Assembly: GCA_031291795.1 (NCBI GenBank)
Contig: JARLIJ010000101.1
Coordinates: forward strand, 1-42,276
DNA from: Acetobacteraceae bacterium
Lineage (GTDB): Bacteria > Pseudomonadota > Alphaproteobacteria > Acetobacterales > Acetobacteraceae
Direction: 5' to 3'
Length of the DNA: 42,276 bases
The notes under the pieces were generated by a model. It searched no databases, was not told where the DNA came from, and saw only the letters and a program-made list of their open reading frames with translations. Position 1 is the first letter of the stretch. Every line of letters starts with the position of its first letter. The translations under genes and the position numbers were made by a program. Positions 15,682 through 24,763 of the stretch are shown here, piece after piece.

Positions 15682-16421
15682 CGGCCGATATAGACCTCGA
15701 TCACCCGGTGGTCGGCGCGCGCGGCCGCCATGCTGCCCTCGAACAGCGTGGCGCCCTCATGCAGCACGGTCACCGTGTCGGCCACCTGCTCGACGAAATC
15801 CATGTCATGCTCGACGACGATGATGCTGCGATCGGGTGAGCGCAGCGATTGCACCAGGGAAGCGGTATGCGCGGTCTCCTCGTCGCTCATGCCGGCGACA
15901 GGTTCGTCCAGCAACAGCACTTTCGGATCCTGCACGAGGACCATGCCGATCTCCAGCCACTGTTTCTGGCCGTGCGACAGCACGCCGGCCAGGGTGTCGC
16001 GCCGGTCTGCCAGCCCGACCGTCTGCAACAGCCGGTCGATGGCGGCATCCTTGTCGGCGCGACGGGCCAACACCTCCCGCAGAAGGGAGTTTCGGTGCAC
16101 CCGCAGCGCCAGATCGAGATTCTCGGCGATCGTCAGCGCCTCGAACACGCTGGGCTTCTGGAACTTGCGGCCGATGCCGGCGAGCGCGCGCTGCACCTCC
16201 GTCATGCGGCCCAGGTCGATGGTGCCGTCCAGGTGCACGCTGCCCTGGCGGGGCGCGGACTTGCCGGTCAGCACGTCGAGCAGCGTGGTCTTGCCGGCGC
16301 CGTTCGGGCCGATCACTCCGTGCACCTGGCCGTAGCATGCCTCGAAGGTCAGGTTATTGAGCGCGACGAAGTTGCCGAACGCCACCGTCAGGCCGGCCAC
16401 CGCGATGGCAGAGCCGCTCAT
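15678..16421 (-). CDS. urtD: Urea/short-chain amide ABC transporter ATP-binding protein UrtD
   Basis: A 247-residue ABC ATPase of the LivG/UrtD type. Walker A is GPNGAGKTT (residues 38-46), the signature region LSHGQKQWLEIGMVL, which departs from LSGGQ as is usual for UrtD, Walker B VLLLDEPVAGMSDEET, and the switch His in VVEHDMDFV. The ATG at 16421 was chosen because it overlaps the urtC stop as ATGA; the longer open frame upstream is the shadow of urtC. It pairs with UrtE to power uptake. Confidence 0.93.
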   Translation of the reverse strand: MSGSAIAVAGLTVAFGNFVALNNLTFEACYGQVHGVIGPNGAGKTTLLDVLTGKSAPRQGSVHLDGTIDLGRMTEVQRALAGIGRKFQKPSVFEALTIAENLDLALRVHRNSLLREVLARRADKDAAIDRLLQTVGLADRRDTLAGVLSHGQKQWLEIGMVLVQDPKVLLLDEPVAGMSDEETAHTASLVQSLRSPDRSIIVVEHDMDFVEQVADTVTVLHEGATLFEGSMAAARADHRVIEVYIGR

Positions 16422-17494
16422 GGCCGGGGCCGTCCCACCGCGGGCAGCAGGCTGTGCATCCAGCCGCGCGAGCGGTTGCGCATGTCCAGCAGCCCGTTCG
16501 GCAGCGCCAGCACCACCAGCAGGACCAGCAGGCTGAGCACGAACGGCCAGAGCAGCGGCGCGGAGGCCGCCATCCAGCTCCGCAGCAGGTTGATCAGCGT
16601 GGCGCCGAGCACGGCACCGCACAGGCCGCCTCGGCCGCCGACAGCGACCCAGACCGCGACCTCCAGCGACAGCGCGGGGTCAAGCAGCGACGGGTTGATG
16701 ATGCCGACCTGCGGCACGTAGAGCGCGCCCGCGACCCCGGCGACCGAGGCGGACAGGCACCACGCCACCAGCTTCAGCCACAGCGTGTTGTAGCCGAGGA
16801 AGCGCAGCCTGGGCTCGTCGTCGCGGATCGCCGCCAGCAGCCGGCCGAAGCGGGACGCCAGCAGGGTTCGGCCGCCGATCAGGCAGACCAGGACGGCAGC
16901 GGTCGCGAGGCTCGCCAGCAACACGCCGGCATCGCCGCCGCCCGCGGGCAGACCGGCGATGGCGTGGAAACCGGTCATGCCGTTGTTGCCGCCGAAACCG
17001 GTATCGTTACGGAACATCAGCAGCATCGCGGTGTAGGTCAGCGCCTGGGTGATGATGGAGAAGTAGACGCCGTTCACACGGGACCGGAACGAGACGTAGC
17101 CGAACACGAACGCAGCCAGCGCCGGCACCACCAGCACGGCAAGCGCCGTGAACAGCGACGAGTCGAACAGCGCCCACCAGCCGGGGAAGCCGCCATTGCC
17201 CATGAACTGGATGAAATCCGGCAACACATGGGTCGCGGCAAACGCCGTGCGCAGCAGGTGCATCGCCGCGATGTAGCCGCCGATTGCGAAGAACAGGCCA
17301 TGCCCCAGGCTGAGAATCCCGGCGGAGCCCCACATCAGGTCCACCGCCATCGCCAGCAGCACGAAGCACATCACCTGCCCGGCGAGGTTCACCAGGTAGA
17401 CCGGCATGCCGTGCCCGAGCAGCAGCAACGCGATCAGCATGACCAGCAGCAGGCCGGTGATGGCGCTGGCGGTGCGGTCGAACACGCTGCTCAT
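16418..17494 (-). CDS. urtC: Urea/short-chain amide ABC transporter permease UrtC
   Basis: A 358-residue integral membrane protein of the LivM/UrtC family with about eight to ten hydrophobic segments, the first at residues 10-30. DLMWGSAGILSLGHGLFFAIGGY is the family signature near the second segment, and RDDEPRLRFLGYNTLWLKL is the cytoplasmic EAA-like loop that contacts the ATPases. The ATG at 17494 overlaps the urtB stop as ATGA. It forms the translocation channel with UrtB. Confidence 0.93.
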   Translation of the reverse strand: MSSVFDRTASAITGLLLVMLIALLLLGHGMPVYLVNLAGQVMCFVLLAMAVDLMWGSAGILSLGHGLFFAIGGYIAAMHLLRTAFAATHVLPDFIQFMGNGGFPGWWALFDSSLFTALAVLVVPALAAFVFGYVSFRSRVNGVYFSIITQALTYTAMLLMFRNDTGFGGNNGMTGFHAIAGLPAGGGDAGVLLASLATAAVLVCLIGGRTLLASRFGRLLAAIRDDEPRLRFLGYNTLWLKLVAWCLSASVAGVAGALYVPQVGIINPSLLDPALSLEVAVWVAVGGRGGLCGAVLGATLINLLRSWMAASAPLLWPFVLSLLVLLVVLALPNGLLDMRNRSRGWMHSLLPAVGRPRP

Positions 17495-19125
17495 CGCCGG
17501 CCCTTCAGCGCGATCAGGCCCTCGGGCCGGCGCTGGATCAGCAGGATGACCAGCAGCAGTGCCACGACCTTGGCGGCGACGGCGCCATAGAACGGCTCGA
17601 TCCCGACATTCACCAGGCCGATCCCCAGCGACGCGACCGCGGTGCCGAACAGGCTGCCGACGCCGCCCAGGACGACCACCATGAAGCTGTCGATGATGAA
17701 GCCGGTGCCCATCGTCGGGTTCACGTTGTAGATCGGCGACAACGCCAGTCCGGCCAGGCCGGCCAGGCCGGCGCCGAAACCGAACGCCGCCATGTCGATC
17801 CGCCGCGTGGAGATGCCGACGCAGCCGGCCATCGCGCGGTTCTGCGTCACGGTGCGGATGAACAGGCCGATATCGGTCAGCCGCAGCAGCGCCAGCGTGA
17901 CGGCGAATGCCGCCAGCGCGAAGGCGATCGCGCCCATGTGGTTCCAGGTGACCAGGAAATCCCCCACCAGCCGAACCCCGCCGGTGAGGTAGGACGGTGT
18001 CTGGAACTCCAGATTTTGCGTGCCGAACCCGACCCGCACGAGGTTGACCAGCAGCAGGCTGATCGCCCAGGTCGCCAGCAGCGTCATCAGCGGGCGGCGA
18101 TACAAATGCCGGATCACCAGCAGTTCCATCGCCACGCCGACCAATGCGGTGACCACGAACACCACCGGGATCGCCACCAGCGGGTACCAATCCAGCATGC
18201 TCGGCGCCACACTCCGCATCGCCTGCTGCACGCAGAACGTGGCGTACGCCCCGATCATGATCAGCTCGCCCTGGGCCAGGTTGATCACGCCCATCAGCCC
18301 GAAAATGATCGCGAGGCCAACCGATGACAGGAACAGCACCGACCCCGCGCTGACGCCATTATAGGCCAGCGACAGCCCATCCCCGATGCGCACCCACCAG
18401 CGCGCCTGCGTCAGTTCCTGGTCCAGCGCCGCGGCAACGCCGGGCGGTTCGGCGTATCCCGGATCGGCCCGCAGCGTGGCAAGCGTCGTCACCACCTGCG
18501 ACGTCGGATCGCGACCCAGCGCGTGAATGGCTGCCAGCCGTTCGGGGATGTCCGGCGAATGCAGCCCGGCCGCGACAATCAGGCCACGCAGTCCCGCGGC
18601 AATCTGTGCGTCATGCTCGGCGTCCAGCGCATGCCGCAACAGCCCCGGCGGCAAGCCGTCGCCGCGACGCTCCAGCGTGTGCACCGCCGCCAGCCGATCC
18701 GCCGCCGCCGGCGCCACGAACAACGTCAACGCCGCATCCAGTTGCTCCAGCAACGCACGGGTCCGCAGGCTGGGCAGCGGTGCGCGCAGCCCGTCCGGCG
18801 ACGCACCCGGGGCGAGCGTTGCGGCGTTCACCGCACCGCCCGGCCCCGTCAGGAAAGCGCTGCCGTCGTCGGCACAACGCAGGCTGCGGGTGGAGAAACC
18901 CTGCACCACCCGCTTCGCCCAGTCCCGATCGGCAGCCGACGCGTCGACCGCGCCGTCCAGCATCTGGCGCAGCGCGGATGGCACGTCCTGGCCGCCCGCG
19001 GCACATAGTTTCGCCAACACATCCGTCCTGGACATGCTCGCTGCCGGGGCGGCGAAGGCCCGTCCCTGCAGCAACAGCAGGATGACGAGCCCGCCCGCGA
19101 GCCAGGTTCGCACAAAGCTGCGCAC
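17491..19125 (-). CDS. urtB: Urea/short-chain amide ABC transporter permease UrtB
   Basis: A 544-residue permease of the UrtB family. A signal-like hydrophobic stretch (residues about 6-26) is followed by a roughly 230-residue extracytoplasmic region, a feature that separates UrtB from the shorter LivH. The membrane part follows, with SVGLAIIFGLMGVINLAQGE and the GFGAGLAGLAGLALSPIYNV segment typical of the LivH/UrtB core. The GTG at 19125 begins ten bases after the urtA stop; an alternative GTG lies four codons further in. The N-terminal region contains helical repeat-like sequence (ALLEQLDAALTLF, RLAAVHTLERRGDG). Confidence 0.92.
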   Translation of the reverse strand: MRSFVRTWLAGGLVILLLLQGRAFAAPAASMSRTDVLAKLCAAGGQDVPSALRQMLDGAVDASAADRDWAKRVVQGFSTRSLRCADDGSAFLTGPGGAVNAATLAPGASPDGLRAPLPSLRTRALLEQLDAALTLFVAPAAADRLAAVHTLERRGDGLPPGLLRHALDAEHDAQIAAGLRGLIVAAGLHSPDIPERLAAIHALGRDPTSQVVTTLATLRADPGYAEPPGVAAALDQELTQARWWVRIGDGLSLAYNGVSAGSVLFLSSVGLAIIFGLMGVINLAQGELIMIGAYATFCVQQAMRSVAPSMLDWYPLVAIPVVFVVTALVGVAMELLVIRHLYRRPLMTLLATWAISLLLVNLVRVGFGTQNLEFQTPSYLTGGVRLVGDFLVTWNHMGAIAFALAAFAVTLALLRLTDIGLFIRTVTQNRAMAGCVGISTRRIDMAAFGFGAGLAGLAGLALSPIYNVNPTMGTGFIIDSFMVVVLGGVGSLFGTAVASLGIGLVNVGIEPFYGAVAAKVVALLLVILLIQRRPEGLIALKGRR

Positions 19126-19135
19126 GCCGGTGCCG

Positions 19136-20362
19136 TCAGCTCTCGCTGAACGGAACGGGCTTCGGCGTGTCCTTGGACTGCCACAACACATCGAAGCCCT
19201 GTTTCTCGTTGACCGAACCGATGAACACGCCGCGGCTGACGTAGTTGTTCTCGGCGGTCATGCCGATGGTATAGCCGGACGGGCAATCGAAGGTCAGGCC
19301 GCCGAACGCCTTGCGCACTTCCGGCACGTCGAACGAGCCGGCCTTCTTCGCTGCCGCTGCCCAGAGATGCACACCGTCATACGCCGAGACCATGGGATCG
19401 ATCGCGACATCCGGGCGATACGGCGCGCCGCTCTTCTTCACATAGGCGGCCCAGTTCGCCAGGAACGCCTGGTTGCGCGGGCCCGGTGCGTTCTGCAGAT
19501 AGGCCCAGCAGTTCAGGTTGCCGACAAGGCCTTCGGTGTTCAGGCCCTCCAGGTCGGCCTCCACCATGTCGAGCCCGAGCACGGGGATATCGGTCGGCTT
19601 CAGTCCCTGGTTGGTGTATTCGCGCAGGAAGTCGGGGATCGAGCTGCCCACCACGGTCAGCACGACGATCGGCTGGCCGCCCCCCGCGCTGGTGAAGCTG
19701 CGGATCTGGTTGACCAGGTTCTGGAAGTTGCTGAAGCCGAACGGGACATACTGCTCCTGCCAGGCGCTGGGCTGGATGCCCTTCTTCGCCCAGTACGCCT
19801 TCAGGATCTTGTTGATGGTGCGCGGCCAGACATAGTCGCTGCCCAGCATGAAGAAGCGCTTGGCCGAACCGCCGTCAGCGCTCATCAGGTAGTCGACCGC
19901 GGGCAGCACGGAGCTGGAGGGCGGCGAGTTGAGGTAGACGACGCTCTTGGAGTTTTCCTCGCCTTCGAAATGCAGCGGGTAGAACAGCAGGCCATCGTTC
20001 TGCTCGACCACCGGCAGGACCGATTTGCGCGACACCGAGGTCCAGCAGCCGAACATCGCCGCGACCTTCTGCTCCTGCAGCAACTGGCGCCCCATCTGCG
20101 CGTAGGTCGGCCAGTCGGAAGCCGGGTTCGTCGTCACGACCTCGATCTGCCGTCCCAGCACACCGCCGGACGCATTGACCTCGGCGGCCGCCATCTGGAC
20201 GACGTAGTTCATGCGGCCTTCAAGGTTCGCCATGGTGCCCGAAGACGAGAACAGGCAGCCAAGCTTGACCGTGTCGGCGGCCCAGCCCGGGCGAATGATG
20301 GCCGGCGCTGCGAGTGCGGCGCCAGCCGTTGCGATGACGGAGCGGCGTGTCAGGGTACGCAT
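19136..20362 (-). CDS. urtA: Urea/short-chain amide ABC transporter substrate-binding protein UrtA
   Basis: A 408-residue periplasmic binding protein. The N-terminus MRTLTRRSVIATAGAALAAP carries twin arginines and a hydrophobic core, consistent with Tat export and cleavage after GWA. The body is of the UrtA/FmdD type: GCLFSSSGTMANLEG, WTSVSRKSVLPVVEQNDGLL, FYPLHFEGEE and FFMLGSDYVWPRTIN are family landmarks. The ATG at 20362 has AGG about nine bases upstream. The open frame continues 145 codons upstream without a stop, but that part encodes remains of an unrelated permease (see 20395-21059). First gene of the urtABCDE-SDR-acetamidase operon; its promoter must lie within or beyond the decayed region. 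Confidence 0.93.
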   Translation of the reverse strand: MRTLTRRSVIATAGAALAAPAIIRPGWAADTVKLGCLFSSSGTMANLEGRMNYVVQMAAAEVNASGGVLGRQIEVVTTNPASDWPTYAQMGRQLLQEQKVAAMFGCWTSVSRKSVLPVVEQNDGLLFYPLHFEGEENSKSVVYLNSPPSSSVLPAVDYLMSADGGSAKRFFMLGSDYVWPRTINKILKAYWAKKGIQPSAWQEQYVPFGFSNFQNLVNQIRSFTSAGGGQPIVVLTVVGSSIPDFLREYTNQGLKPTDIPVLGLDMVEADLEGLNTEGLVGNLNCWAYLQNAPGPRNQAFLANWAAYVKKSGAPYRPDVAIDPMVSAYDGVHLWAAAAKKAGSFDVPEVRKAFGGLTFDCPSGYTIGMTAENNYVSRGVFIGSVNEKQGFDVLWQSKDTPKPVPFSES

Positions 20363-20394
20363 GGCATCAACCTTTGTGCGGGAGAGGAAATGGC

Positions 20395-21059
20395 ATCGGG
20401 ACAAATCATGGCGCCAGGGCCGCAGCCACCGCGCTACCCGGACCACCATCCCGGATAGCAGCAGCGCCAGCACGATGGTGGCGATAAGGTCCGCCATCAC
20501 GGCGGAGATCGCGTGCAGACTGCCGGACTTGAAGATCTGGCGGCCCAGGCCATCAGAGGACGACAGGAGCTCGCCGACCAATGCGAAGCCCACGTCATCT
20601 TCAGGCCGGCGAAGATGTCGGTCATCGAGGCCGGCACGATGAGGTAGCGGAATATCTGTACGCGGCGGCCCTCGAGCGAACGCATCAGATTGATCGGGTC
20701 GGGATCGACACCGAAGGTGCGCTTGCAGGCGATGACGATCGCGACGAAGACAACCGACCGCGTCGAGATCGCGACCTTGGAGGCGACATGGCGGCAAAAG
20801 CCTGCGTATCGCCGCCGGCCGCCGTCAGATCGAGGTGGATGCTCTGCTGCTCGAAATACCTTGCTGACTGGCCGACATAGCCGAGGTTGCGGACAGGCTC
20901 GACGAACGCCACGCCGGTCGTGGCGGCACGCACAATGCCGGGCGCCGCAAGCGCATCGGCCGCGGTCCCGGCAACGGCCAATACGCGGCGACGCGAGAGC
21001 ACAAACGGCGTAGGCGCAGGCACTGGGCAACTCATCGGCAACTCGAACTGGCCTTTCAT
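20395..21059 (-). pseudogene. Chimeric remnant of a SsuA/SsuC (TauA/TauC)-type ABC transporter
   Basis: Reading on the minus strand, 21059 to about 20787 encodes the start of a periplasmic binding protein with twin-arginine leader (FVLSRRRVLAVAGTAADALA, then ARYFEQQSIHLDLTAAGGDT and QAFAAM). At about 20772 the sequence switches frame to the middle of a NitT/TauT-family permease (FVAIVIACKRTFGVDPDPIN, LMRSLEGRRVQIFRYLIVPA, SMTDIFAGLKM). Near 20590 it shifts frame again to LVGELLSSSDGLGRQIFKSG and the last membrane helix, ending near RWLRPWRHDL. The binding protein thus lost its C-terminal two thirds, the permease its N-terminus, and any ATPase is gone. The last fragment is in frame with urtA. 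Substrate unknown. Confidence 0.8.
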
Positions 21060-21578
21060 TGTCGCATCGATCCGGCTGGATTGTCGCCGGATCATCGGAG
21101 ATCATGGTCAGCAAGCAGCGTGCCATCGCTGCCTTTTTGCCAGAGAGTTCTCTGTAATATTATGATCTTGCATGTCTTTTTGTGCTGTCTTCGCCGGGGC
21201 GCCAGGGGACCTCTCTCAAAGTCGTCCGCATCCTGGGCGCGGCCTTCCTGACCACACATTGTGCACAATGCACAGCAGCCACGCATACGGTCACGGGGCT
21301 GGACAGCGTTGGTCCGACCAACCTCGCCCCCAAGACGCCGGCTTGCCGCTGACAACTTTCGCTTGCAACCACTATGGCAGCCTTGCCTGCCATCCCCGCG
21401 GCAGGTGAGCCTACAACTGCGTCGTGCCAGGGAGGCCGGCTCAGGAGGGAACGGCGCAGCCGAATCTCTGCCGCAAGCGCGATGCGAAGGGCGCACGGGT
21501 CACGACAGCGGCGCATCTGCAGCGGCCAGTTCCCGCAGGGACCGAGTGCGTCCTTTCAGGTTACTATACGCGAGACGA
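21060..21578. other. Gene-free stretch with two dyads
   Basis: No supported gene. An AT-rich patch at 21139-21185 contains CAGAGA-GT-TCTCTG followed by TAATATTATG, and a perfect 14-base palindrome CATTGTGCACAATG lies at 21257-21270. Both could be old regulatory sites of the decayed transporter. No convincing -35/-10 pair was found. Confidence 0.45.
21257..21270. promoter_or_regulatory. 14-base perfect palindrome, possible operator
   Basis: CATTGTGCACAATG is fully self-complementary. Its form recalls operators of GntR-family or other dimeric regulators. It lies about 200 bases upstream of the decayed transporter start on the minus strand and about 900 bases from urtA. No regulator gene is adjacent. 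Confidence 0.4.
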
Positions 21579-22568
21579 TCAGGCTGCGCCGCCGCAGAAG
21601 CCCTGGACAATGTCCGCGTGCAGCCCCGCAATCTCCTTCTGCACGAAATCCAGGAACGGCGACAACCGTCCCTTCACCAGTTCGGCCACATTCTGGTGCG
21701 TCAGCGTGCCGTTCAACTGGTCCAGCCGCTCCAGCGCCGGGATCGAGCCGCGCAGGTAGTAGCGTGTGCGCAACTGCGACAAATGCCATTCGAGCTGCGC
21801 CAGGTTCAGCCCCACCGACCGCGGGAAGGCGGTGTTGGCAAGCAGGAAGCCAGCGACCTCGGTCGGGCGGTAGCCGTTCGGGTGCTCCCGGCGATAGGCG
21901 TGATAGCCGGCCGCCGCGCGCAGCAGCCCGTTCCACTGGCCGGCGTCGATCTCCCCCTCGCCTGCCGGGGCCTGCGGGGCCAACGCGTGGAAGCGGGTGT
22001 CGAGCAGCCGCGTGGTCTGGTCGGCACGCTCCAGATAGCGGCCCATCATGTAGAAGTGCCAGGCCTGGTCCCGGTAGAACGTGCCCTCGGTGATGCCGGT
22101 ATGGGCCTGCGTGCCCTCCTTCAGCATGCCGCACACCGCGGTGAAATGGTCCGGTAGCAGATCGGTCGGCGTCAGCGCGCGGATGCGGGTGTAGAACACG
22201 TTGATCTGCAGCCACATCTCGGTGGAGATCAGCGCACGCAACGTTCGCGCATTCTCCCGCGCCGCCCCGATCGACGTCTGGACCGAGGTCGGGCTGGTCG
22301 CATCCAGCAAATAGAAATGCGCGACATTGGCCTGGTTGGCCTCGGGATGCTTTGCGTAGAATCCCTCCAGGTCGCCATTGATGCGCAGGATGGTCAGCCA
22401 GTTGCGGGTATCGTCGGCATCGCGGGCGAACGTGTTGGTCACGTCGAGCAGGCGCGCGACGTTCTCGATCCGCTCCATGTAGCGGGCGAGCCACAGATTG
22501 CTCTCGGCATGCCGCGCGATCAGGTGCGCGATGCGCGGGGTCCGTTCGATCGTTTCGCTCATGCTCAT
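21579..22568 (-). CDS. Alpha-E domain protein (DUF403)
   Basis: A 329-residue, wholly helical protein of the alpha-E family. Landmarks: HLIARHAESNLWLARYMERIENVARLLDV at the N-terminus, then YMMGRYLERADQTTRLLD in the middle and FPRSVGLNLAQLEWHL near the end. These proteins accompany circularly permuted ATP-grasp enzymes and are predicted to take part in making or modifying a small peptide; no activity is proven as far as I know. It follows the ATP-grasp gene by 19 bases. The transglutaminase and proteasome-like protease that often complete the set are not in this window. Confidence 0.9.
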   Translation of the reverse strand: MSMSETIERTPRIAHLIARHAESNLWLARYMERIENVARLLDVTNTFARDADDTRNWLTILRINGDLEGFYAKHPEANQANVAHFYLLDATSPTSVQTSIGAARENARTLRALISTEMWLQINVFYTRIRALTPTDLLPDHFTAVCGMLKEGTQAHTGITEGTFYRDQAWHFYMMGRYLERADQTTRLLDTRFHALAPQAPAGEGEIDAGQWNGLLRAAAGYHAYRREHPNGYRPTEVAGFLLANTAFPRSVGLNLAQLEWHLSQLRTRYYLRGSIPALERLDQLNGTLTHQNVAELVKGRLSPFLDFVQKEIAGLHADIVQGFCGGAA

Positions 22569-22587
22569 TCCCCTCAGGCCAGCCCCC

Positions 22588-24102
22588 CTAAGCCAGCACC
22601 CATGTGTCCTTGGTGCCGCCGCCTTGCGAGGAATTCACCACCAGCGTGCCCTTGCGCAGCGCCACGCGCGACAGCCCGCCCGGCAGCACCCAGGTGTCGC
22701 GGCCGGTGACGGCGAACGGCCGCAGGTCGATATGGCGCGGCTGCACGCCCTCATCGGTCAAAGTGGGGGACACCGACAGCTTCAGCGTCGGCTGGCTGAT
22801 GTAGTTGGACGGGTTGTGCTTCAGCCGCTCGCGGAACTCCGCACATTCGGCGCGGGTGGCGTGCGGGCCGATGATCAACCCGTAGCCGCCGGATTCGGCC
22901 ACCGGCTTGACCACCAACTCCTCCAGGTGCGCCAGCGTGTAGGCCAGCGCATCGGGTTCCGAACAGATGCGGGTTTCGACATTCGGCAGGATCGCATCCT
23001 CGGACAGGTAGTATCGGATGATACGAGGCATGTAGGCATAGACCGCCTTGTCGTCCGCGACGCCGGTGCCCACCGCGTTGGCGATCGCCACGTTGCCGCG
23101 CCGCCAGCACTCCATCAGCCCGCGCACGCCCAGCATGCTCTCGGGCCGGAACACGTCGGGGTCCAGGAAGTCGTCGCCGATCCGCCGATAGATCGTGTGC
23201 ACCGGCGCCAGGCCGGCGGTGGTGCGCATCCACACCCGGTGGTTCTCCACCGTCAGGTCGCGGCCCTCGACCAGCGGGATCCCCATCTCGCGCGCCAGGA
23301 ACACATGCTCGAAATAGGCCGAGTTGAAGATGCCCGGCGACAGCACCACCACTTGCGGGTCGAGCACCGATTGCGGCGCGATCTCGGCCATCGCGTTGTG
23401 CAGCCGCAGGCCGTACTCGTCGACGCCGCGCACCGACAGGCCGGTCATCAGGTCGGACAGCACCCGCAGCGTCATGTGGCGGTTCTCGACCACGTAGGCG
23501 ACACCTGAGGGGGTGCGCGCATTGTCCTCCAGCACCATGAAGCGGCCGGTTTCGTCGCGCACGATGTCGGTGCCGCAGACATGGACATAGGTGTTGAACG
23601 GCACGTCGAAGCCGATCATTTCCTTGGCGTAGCCGGCATTGCCCAGCACGAGTTCGGCCGGAATGATGCCGTCCTTCAGGACCTTCCGGTCGTGATAGAT
23701 GTCGTGCAGGAACATGTTCAACGCCCGCACGCGCTGGATGACGCCGGTTTCGATCTGCTGCCATTCCGGCGGCGTCAGCACCCGGGGGATCAGGTCGAAC
23801 GGCAGGATCCGGTCGATCGCCGTCGCATCCGAATAAACCGTGAATGTAATGCCGCGTTCCAGCAGATCCCGCTCCGCATCCGCCGCGCGCCGGCGCAGGC
23901 TGTCGATCGGCAGGGCGGCGAGGCGGGAAAGCAGCAGCGACAGCGCCGGATGGCTGGGCTGGCCGGGCCGCAGCATCTCACAGAACATCGTGCCCGGATC
24001 ATAGCCTTGCAGCACCCCATGGGGCTGGGTCTGGGCCTGAGACTGGATTTGCGCCTGGGACGGGGTCTGAGATTGCGACTGTGTCCCAGAAAATTCGGGC
24101 AT
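22588..24102 (-). CDS. Circularly permuted ATP-grasp protein
   Basis: A 504-residue protein of the CP_ATPgrasp family (two fused family domains), predicted to ligate a carboxylate and an amine using ATP. Landmarks: RVLTPPEWQQIETGVIQR, LNMFLHDIYHDRKVL, FMVLEDNARTPSGVAYVVEN, LVEGRDLTVENHRVWMRT and ELVVKPVAESGGYGLIIGP, which includes the ATP-binding lysine strand. The start at 24102 was chosen for GGAG six bases upstream; ATGs at 24114 and 24180 are in frame. The first 30 residues are a Gln/Ser-rich tract (SQSQTPSQAQIQSQAQTQ) coded by degenerate six-base repeats, absent from most relatives. Operon with the alpha-E gene. Confidence 0.9.
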   Translation of the reverse strand: MPEFSGTQSQSQTPSQAQIQSQAQTQPHGVLQGYDPGTMFCEMLRPGQPSHPALSLLLSRLAALPIDSLRRRAADAERDLLERGITFTVYSDATAIDRILPFDLIPRVLTPPEWQQIETGVIQRVRALNMFLHDIYHDRKVLKDGIIPAELVLGNAGYAKEMIGFDVPFNTYVHVCGTDIVRDETGRFMVLEDNARTPSGVAYVVENRHMTLRVLSDLMTGLSVRGVDEYGLRLHNAMAEIAPQSVLDPQVVVLSPGIFNSAYFEHVFLAREMGIPLVEGRDLTVENHRVWMRTTAGLAPVHTIYRRIGDDFLDPDVFRPESMLGVRGLMECWRRGNVAIANAVGTGVADDKAVYAYMPRIIRYYLSEDAILPNVETRICSEPDALAYTLAHLEELVVKPVAESGGYGLIIGPHATRAECAEFRERLKHNPSNYISQPTLKLSVSPTLTDEGVQPRHIDLRPFAVTGRDTWVLPGGLSRVALRKGTLVVNSSQGGGTKDTWVLA

Positions 24103-24205
24103 TCGCGGCTCCATGGTGCGTCGCAACAGGATAGACACAAGCCGGAGACCAGGGGAATACCTTCCATGCGTGAAACGCAACCCGCATCGGGAGGTTGGCT
24201 TTGGC

Positions 24206-24598
24206 TCAGACGTCCACGCCGTATTCCGCGAGGTCCGGGGTCATCGCTTCGATCACGAAGTCGACAAACGCCTCGGGAATGTCCAGGTAGAACTCCTTGC
24301 CGGAATAGGCCCCGACGGTGGCGGTCAGGCCACGGGCCTGCACCCAGGCAGCCAGGTCCTCCAGTGCGGCTTTGGGCGTGTCGCTCAGGAACGACACCTG
24401 GGAGCGCTGCTTGTCCGGGTCGCGATGGCCGGGATCGCTGCGGCTGAATTGCAGGTCCACGTTGGTGCCGGGCTGGCGGAGCCAGATGGCGCGTTCGGTC
24501 CGGCGCAGCACGACGAAGCCCAGGCGCTCCGTGAGCAAGGCCACGACAATGTCGAAATGTGCGGGATTGAGGCGGTTGGCGACGTGGTTGAACTGCAT
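24206..24598 (-). CDS. VOC (glyoxalase/bleomycin resistance) family protein
   Basis: A 130-residue protein with a vicinal-oxygen-chelate fold: MQFNHVANRLNPAHFDIVVA begins with the usual H-containing first strand, followed by LLTERLGFVVLRR, DLQFSRSD, HRDPDKQRSQVSFLSDTPKA, and a second module ending KEFYLDIPEAFVDFVIEAMT with the glutamate ligand. The ATG at 24598 was chosen because the protein fits one VOC domain; the long open frame upstream is a shadow of the transglycosylase gene. It is the last gene upstream of the ATP-grasp gene on the same strand with a gap of about 100 bases. Substrate unknown. Confidence 0.8.
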   Translation of the reverse strand: MQFNHVANRLNPAHFDIVVALLTERLGFVVLRRTERAIWLRQPGTNVDLQFSRSDPGHRDPDKQRSQVSFLSDTPKAALEDLAAWVQARGLTATVGAYSGKEFYLDIPEAFVDFVIEAMTPDLAEYGVDV

Positions 24599-24763
24599 GC
24601 GGTCGGGGCCTTTCGGGTTGCGCCGCGGACACGATGCTTCGTCCAGGCGCCCGACGCCATCCATCGCTGCGCTGCGGCCAAATGGCGCGTCACGCGAAGC
24701 GCGCCGTTGGCGGACGAGCGAACCGACCCCACTGTCAGTCGCGTGATCCAGCGCCTTCGCTTC

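Noticed and set aside
21258-21275. NtrC binding site for urt control
   Set aside because: The sequence has TGCAC repeats but not the spacing of the NtrC consensus; left as an unassigned palindrome.
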